From Sphingobacterium sp. UBA4616 (GTDB taxonomy: Bacteria > Bacteroidota > Bacteroidia > Sphingobacteriales > Sphingobacteriaceae): 9,017 bases of DNA. The DNA lies in assembly GCA_002386525.1 (NCBI GenBank), contig DGIS01000009.1:1-9017 (forward strand), in the 5' to 3' direction. The notes beneath the pieces are model-generated. The model did no database searches. It was given only the letters and a program-made list of their open reading frames with translations, and was not told where the DNA came from. Shown piece by piece: positions 5,922 through 9,017 of this stretch. Made by a program: the position numbers and the translations under genes. Position 1 is the stretch's first letter. Every line of letters begins with the position of its first letter.

Positions 5922-7442
5922 ATGCTAAAAAATAGCTTAAAACTAGTCCGTTTTGTCCTGTTAATGAGTGTGTTGAATTTTATATTCTTCCATTTTCCAT
6001 TTTATACTTTTGTTTTTAACAATGTTGACTACAGGAGCTTTGGGGGTATTATCCTGATTGGTAGTTTAATGGTTTTGATGCTGGTGATGAACGCTTTTGT
6101 ACTTTATTTATTTTTTTCGCTATCACGTCGCTTTGGGAAATCCATACTTGTATTGTTCTTTCTGATCAATTCCATTGCCGTTTATTTTGTTAACACCTAT
6201 AGCGTTATTTTGGACGAAACAATGATCGGCAATATATTGAATACCCGCTATTCCGAGTCGAGTGGTTTCTTTTCCCTGAGAATGATCTTGTATCTCTTGG
6301 TTCTGGGTATTATTCCTAGCATTTTCATCATCAAAGCCAACATAGTAAAGGATAAACCAAAGAAGTTCTTAGTCACGTCCTCCCTTTCGTTATTATTTAT
6401 TGTTATTTTAATATTTGCGAATGCAACTAATTGGTTATGGATTGATAAGAATTCTAAGACTTTAGGTGCACTTGCCATGCCTTGGTCTTATACTGTCAAT
6501 ATATCACGTTTTTATATCCATGAACATCAAAAAAATAAAAAGGAGATATTATTGCCGGATGCGACAATTACTAGTGACAAAAAGACCGTGGTCGTCTTGG
6601 TTATTGGTGAATCCGCTCGAAGGGAGAATTTTTCGCTATATGGCTATCAAAAAAATACAAATCCTTTGCTTTCAAAGACACCGAATCTTCATCATTTTGA
6701 TGCAACTTCTTGTTCGACCTATACGACAGCAGGAGTAAAGTGTCTATTAGAGCATAAGAATACGGACGATTTATATGAAATTCTGCCAAATTACCTTTAC
6801 AGAAATGATGTTGATGTAATATGGCGTACAAGCAATTGGGGTGAGCCTCCGGTACATATTAAAGAATATGAAACGAGTGACCAGCTTGCTGCAAACTGTA
6901 AAGGTGAAGAATGTGCTTACGATGAGGTTTTATTAACAGGTTTAAAAGAACGGATATCAGCGAGTAAAATGGATAAAGTATTTGTTGTTCTTCATACAAG
7001 TACAAGTCATGGCCCAACTTATAGCAAGAAATATCCGGCTAAATTCGAAGTGTTTAAGCCCGTTTGTAATAGTGTAGAATTAGGGAATTGTTCGAAAAAA
7101 GAGTTAATTAATGCGTATGATAATACGGTAGTTTATACCGACTATATTTTGCACAGGCTGATCGAGGATCTAAAAGGATTAAAGGAATACAATAGTGCGA
7201 TGTTGTTTGTATCCGATCATGGAGAATCATTGGGTGAAAATAACCTATATATGCATGGACTGCCTATGAGCATTGCACCTAAAGAACAATATGAGATTCC
7301 CTTTATTGTTTGGGTATCTGATCATTCTAAACAATTGAAACCAAATAGAACGTTGACTCAAAATCATGTATTTCATAGTGTACTTAAATTTTTGGATATG
7401 AAAAGCTCTATTTATGATGAAAATATGAACATTTTCAAATAG
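5922..7442 (+). CDS. EptA/MCR-family phosphoethanolamine transferase
   Basis: An inner-membrane enzyme that moves phosphoethanolamine from phosphatidylethanolamine to lipid A or another envelope acceptor, lowering negative surface charge. The 506-residue protein has an N-terminal membrane domain of about five helices (about 10-32, 42-66, 74-92, 120-138, 150-167), then a periplasmic alkaline-phosphatase/sulfatase-like domain. Metal and active-site features are Glu230 in VIGESARRENFSLYGY, the probable nucleophile Thr268 in SCSTYTTAG (263-271), His363 in SHGP, and Asp432/His433 with His445 in SDHGESLGENNLYMHGLP (431-448). Six cysteines (264/274, 326/331, 382/390) match the three disulfides of EptA-type enzymes. 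Proteobacterial members typically read SCGTATA at the nucleophile, so Ser265 and Tyr267 are local differences. It has no co-directional neighbour close by and appears monocistronic. The family is secure; the acceptor and any role in polymyxin resistance are inferred. Confidence 0.95.
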   Translation: MLKNSLKLVRFVLLMSVLNFIFFHFPFYTFVFNNVDYRSFGGIILIGSLMVLMLVMNAFVLYLFFSLSRRFGKSILVLFFLINSIAVYFVNTYSVILDETMIGNILNTRYSESSGFFSLRMILYLLVLGIIPSIFIIKANIVKDKPKKFLVTSSLSLLFIVILIFANATNWLWIDKNSKTLGALAMPWSYTVNISRFYIHEHQKNKKEILLPDATITSDKKTVVVLVIGESARRENFSLYGYQKNTNPLLSKTPNLHHFDATSCSTYTTAGVKCLLEHKNTDDLYEILPNYLYRNDVDVIWRTSNWGEPPVHIKEYETSDQLAANCKGEECAYDEVLLTGLKERISASKMDKVFVVLHTSTSHGPTYSKKYPAKFEVFKPVCNSVELGNCSKKELINAYDNTVVYTDYILHRLIEDLKGLKEYNSAMLFVSDHGESLGENNLYMHGLPMSIAPKEQYEIPFIVWVSDHSKQLKPNRTLTQNHVFHSVLKFLDMKSSIYDENMNIFK

Positions 7443-7777
7443 TAAATTATAACTAGTGAGAAGATTTTTCTCGTTGACAAAATTTTGGCCGACGTTATAG
7501 CTGTATCGAAAGTTATCGTATTCGTTTTCTCTACGTGAAAGAATAAAACTCTGTATGTCAGGATTTTATAAGTTAAACTATTGCAAATATGGCTGGAATA
7601 GGAATTGCTATATGGGAATAATATCGCTATTTGGATTATTTGGAGATTGGTACACTTACTCAAAAAAGCCAAGAAATACAACCCATAAACCAAACGGTTA
7701 CAGCGATTATAAAAAATGGTATCCTAATTAGCACTGTGAGGAGATAGCCTATTCCGATTTTGTTCTGATATTTAAAT
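7443..7777. other. Low-information spacer between eptA-like gene and decayed cluster
   Basis: About 335 bp with no long reading frame of its own. It contains a small plus-strand ORF (annotated separately) and a short hairpin-like GAGAA/TTCTC pair near 7460 without a T-tract. A TTGACA-N16-TATAGC string (7474-7501) looks like an E. coli sigma-70 promoter but does not fit Bacteroidota promoters. A 93-residue minus-strand frame here overlaps the end of the transferase gene and shows no protein-like features, so I do not call it. Confidence 0.5.
7555..7731 (+). CDS. Possible small membrane protein, perhaps frameshifted
   Basis: A 58-codon ORF too short for routine calling. Its second half, from an internal ATG at 7612, reads MGIISLFGLFGDWYTYSKKP and then a polar, Lys/Tyr-rich tail ending DYKKWYPN. 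This is a hydrophobic segment followed by a positively charged tail, like a one-helix membrane protein. The first half is less protein-like. In another frame an ATG at 7589 encodes MAGIGIAIW and then stops. Adding one G to the GGG at 7614-7616 joins the two into a 47-residue protein with a longer helix. It may therefore be a small gene with a single-base loss, or a chance ORF. I do not recognise the family. Confidence 0.3.
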   Translation: MSGFYKLNYCKYGWNRNCYMGIISLFGLFGDWYTYSKKPRNTTHKPNGYSDYKKWYPN

Positions 7778-8011
7778 CTATATTCTTCTATATTTTATCC
7801 CAATTGTTAACCTGTTATGATTGCTGAGTGCTCTCAAAAGTACTTCCACCAAACTCTATCCCAAAGGCGTAAGTGAATACTCTACACGTGGCGGAAGTTC
7901 ATGAAAGGACTTTTTGGACAATATTCCTTCCTCAACCATCTCCGTTAACTGTTGATTTAGAACGTGTCGGTCAACTTTTGCAATGCCACGTAGCATTTCA
8001 CTTGGACGTCT
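7778..8011 (-). pseudogene. Truncated HxlR-family transcriptional regulator
   Basis: Remnant of a winged-helix MarR-like regulator that binds DNA as a dimer, often controlling an adjacent redox or stress gene. Read on minus from 8011, the frame gives RRPSEMLRGIAKVDRHVLNQ (8011-7952), followed by QLTEMVEEGILSKKSF and then HELPPRVEYSLTPLG. These are the recognition helix and wing signature of HxlR proteins, where the consensus reads RVLTQQLRELEEDGL and PPRVEYSLTPLG. The first 45 or so residues (the CP-x-x-ALDILGGKW region) are absent: a stop sits at 8014-8012 and the sequence beyond belongs to a peroxiredoxin on the other strand. The frame is also broken by TAG right after LTPLG, followed by SLVEVLLRALS. 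The C-terminus continues to a stop at 7778, or to 7788 (NNWDKI) after a one-base shift. It is not functional as it stands. Confidence 0.85.
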
Positions 8012-8603
8012 TTAGCCAATCTTCCAAGTGAAGAAAAAGAGGCATTTAGAAGATCCATTGAAGATCTGTCAGCCATGGATCTCATTGAAAAGAGTATCCA
8101 GGTCGATGATAAGTTTCCCAATTTTAGCCTGTTAAATACGGAGAATAAATGCATTGAATTGGGCGAACTATTGATTAAAGGAAAGGTAATTGTCGCGTTT
8201 TTTCGCGGAAGTTGGTGTCCATATTGCAATCTCGAGTTACGGGCGTTGCAGGAAAACTTGCCTTATTCAAACAACACGGAGTTTCTCTCCTTGCTATTTC
8301 GCCACAAATGCCCCGATACAATGATCAGCTCAGGGGCGATCTCGCTTTAGATTTTGAATTGTTATTTGACGAAGATAATATGCTGGCCACCAATTGTGGT
8401 ATCTCATTTGAACTTCAGGATTATGCCAATTCAACGTACAATAAGTTGGGAATCCGATTAAGTGAGTACAATGGTAATGACAACAATGTATTACCTGCGC
8501 CTGCTGTTTTTGTCATTGATAAAGATTGTAGGGTAAGCTATCGATTTTGGATGTCAATTATACAAATAGACTTAGTATTGATGAGTTACTAGCAACGCTA
8601 TGA
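8012..8603 (+). pseudogene. Frameshifted, 5'-truncated peroxiredoxin-like (AhpC/TSA) gene
   Basis: Remnant of a thioredoxin-fold peroxidase of the peroxiredoxin-like family, which reduces peroxides through a resolvable cysteine. The frame opens with LANLPSEEKEAF, then IQVDDKFPNFSL, then FFRGSWCPYCNLELRALQ (8198-8251) with the active-site CPYC (Cys codons 8216 and 8225). At 8261-8264 one base is missing. The frame resumes as LFKQHGVSLLAISPQMPRYN, continues FELLFDEDNMLA and PAPAVFVIDKDCRVSYRF, and loses one more base in the T-run 8545-8548. Restoring it gives LDVNYTNRLSIDELLATL and a TGA at 8601-8603. The first 10-20 residues are missing at the junction with the HxlR remnant. An ATG at 8075 could start a fragment but lacks the N-terminal helix. 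Ser before Trp-Cys is a common variant. The gene is inactive unless the frameshifts are sequencing errors. Confidence 0.88.
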
Positions 8604-8850
8604 GTAAAATACAACGAAAAGGAGCAAAGCGCATTACTGATATCCCATTAACTATATTGGAAAGTTTGATTCGAGGAGAAATTGAAACAGCTAATCTCGT
8701 CGAATGGCTTGCTATAGACCAGACACTTCTCCTGGAAAATGTACTTAAGCAAAATAAGCGAAGGAAGTATGCAATCGTTGGGAAGAGGAAAGTGATACAA
8801 AAGAAACGCAATATATCATCCGAAAGGCACTGCGAACAATAGCAAAATAA
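8600..8850 (+). pseudogene. Internally deleted DNA alkylation repair (AlkD/HEAT-like) gene
   Basis: Remnant of a HEAT-repeat DNA alkylation repair protein, a family that includes glycosylases removing alkylated bases. The start is intact: ATG at 8600 overlaps the restored peroxiredoxin stop (ATGA, 8600-8603) and encodes MSKIQRKGAKRITDIP, then RGEIETANLVEWLAIDQTLL, matching the family's N-terminal block of RKGA, DIP and NLVEWLAID. After LKQNKRRKY (to about 8769) this frame becomes unrelated sequence and stops at 8842. From about 8758 the next frame reads KEVCNRWEEESDTKETQYII and RKALRTIAK before TAA at 8848. That resembles the late part of the family (RW, then YIIRHALRTLIKKG). The middle of the protein, all the central HEAT repeats, is missing. 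This is a deletion with a frame change, not a simple frameshift. Family assignment is from remembered motifs. Confidence 0.75.
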
Positions 8851-9017
8851 ATGTTAGACATAGTCAATAAAACAAAACAAAACGGTCACCCAACATAGGA
8901 AGCCATACGTCTCAACTTCACACCGATAAATTTGCTATGGGCTGAATTGGAGCAATAATCTGATCAGCTGACAGTTTTGTTTGAAATAAAATAGTAGAGG
9001 GTGTAAAGTAAACTGTG
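8851..9017 (+). other. Degenerate tail and possible insertion-sequence edge
   Basis: No intact gene. In the same frame as the alkylation-repair C-terminal fragment, codons at 8881-8892 read NGHP. After a TAG at 8896, the frame gives EAIRLNFTPINLL and closes at 8956-8958. This could be the last decayed codons of that gene, where the family has KKG[HDN]PEAL. A three-copy AAAAC repeat lies at 8869-8883. CTGATCAG, a perfect 8-bp palindrome, is at 8959-8966. The last bases, GGTGTAAAGTAAACTGTG (9000-9017), resemble the outer end of an insertion sequence but are cut by the window edge. Confidence 0.35.

Noticed and set aside
7474..7501. TTGACA-N16-TATAGC, a good E. coli-style sigma-70 promoter
   Set aside because: The genome is Bacteroidota-like, where the primary sigma factor uses TTTG/TAnnTTTG elements. 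No convincing gene begins just downstream.
7412..7693. 93-residue minus-strand ORF (MVYGLYFLAFLSK...) opposite the end of the transferase gene and the spacer
   Set aside because: It overlaps the conserved C-terminus of the transferase, has no recognisable motif, and its apparent hydrophobic segments reflect AT-rich composition.
7957..8229. 90-residue minus-strand ORF covering the hxlR/prx junction
   Set aside because: The HxlR similarity is in a different minus-strand frame, and the rest lies opposite clear peroxiredoxin coding sequence, so this is a shadow frame.
8572..8811. 79-residue minus-strand ORF with Ile/Phe/Leu-rich sequence
   Set aside because: It is antisense to the alkylation-repair N-terminal block, whose motifs are convincing.
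1..9017. tRNA, rRNA, CRISPR array, toxin-antitoxin or phage genes
   Set aside because: I looked for cloverleaf and TTCRANNC-like segments, regularly spaced repeats and paired small ORFs, and found nothing that could be supported.

Overview
This window looks like chromosomal DNA from a Bacteroidota bacterium, most likely Sphingobacteriaceae (Sphingobacterium-like). That placement is an inference from AT-rich DNA, lipoprotein signals, a zinc-cysteine-poor class III sirtuin next to a DUF2891 lipoprotein, a divergent pair of exported lectin-fold and Tat-type Gfo/Idh/MocA proteins, and promoter-like TTG-N20-TAnnTTTG strings typical of Bacteroidota. No rRNA, tRNA, CRISPR array or complete mobile element was recognised.

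Layout. (1) 1-660: an rnhA gene (ribonuclease HI) on the minus strand, with a hairpin terminator behind it and a candidate promoter so close to the ATG that its transcript could be leaderless. (2) 664-1045: a gene-poor stretch. (3) 1046-3386: three plus-strand genes, an unknown exported or lipoprotein-like protein, a sirtuin-type NAD-dependent deacylase and a DUF2891 lipoprotein. They look like one transcription unit, followed by a palindrome and a strong intrinsic terminator at 3511-3540. (4) 3609-5781: two divergent genes, an exported concanavalin-A-fold (DUF1080/LamG-like) protein on minus and a Tat-signal Gfo/Idh/MocA oxidoreductase on plus. They share a 148-bp control region that contains a 12-bp inverted repeat. 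The pair fits extracytoplasmic sugar or glycoside chemistry. (5) 5922-7442: an intact EptA/MCR-family phosphoethanolamine transferase, implying lipid A or other envelope modification. (6) 7443-9017: a region of gene decay.

The decayed region is the most interesting part. It carries what I read as the wreck of a divergent stress module. There is an HxlR-family regulator on minus, truncated at its N-terminus and with an internal stop. Head-to-head with it is a peroxiredoxin-like gene on plus, truncated at its N-terminus with two -1 frameshifts. Overlapping its restored stop by ATGA is a DNA alkylation repair (AlkD/HEAT-type) gene from which most of the middle is deleted. The two truncated divergent genes abut at about 8011-8015, as if one deletion removed both N-termini and the shared promoter. 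A small membrane-protein-like ORF, possibly also frameshifted, lies just before this cluster, and the window ends in a sequence resembling an insertion-sequence terminus. No clearly new system is visible. The reconstructable hxlR / prx-alkD arrangement is the best lead, to be tested in relatives that keep it intact.
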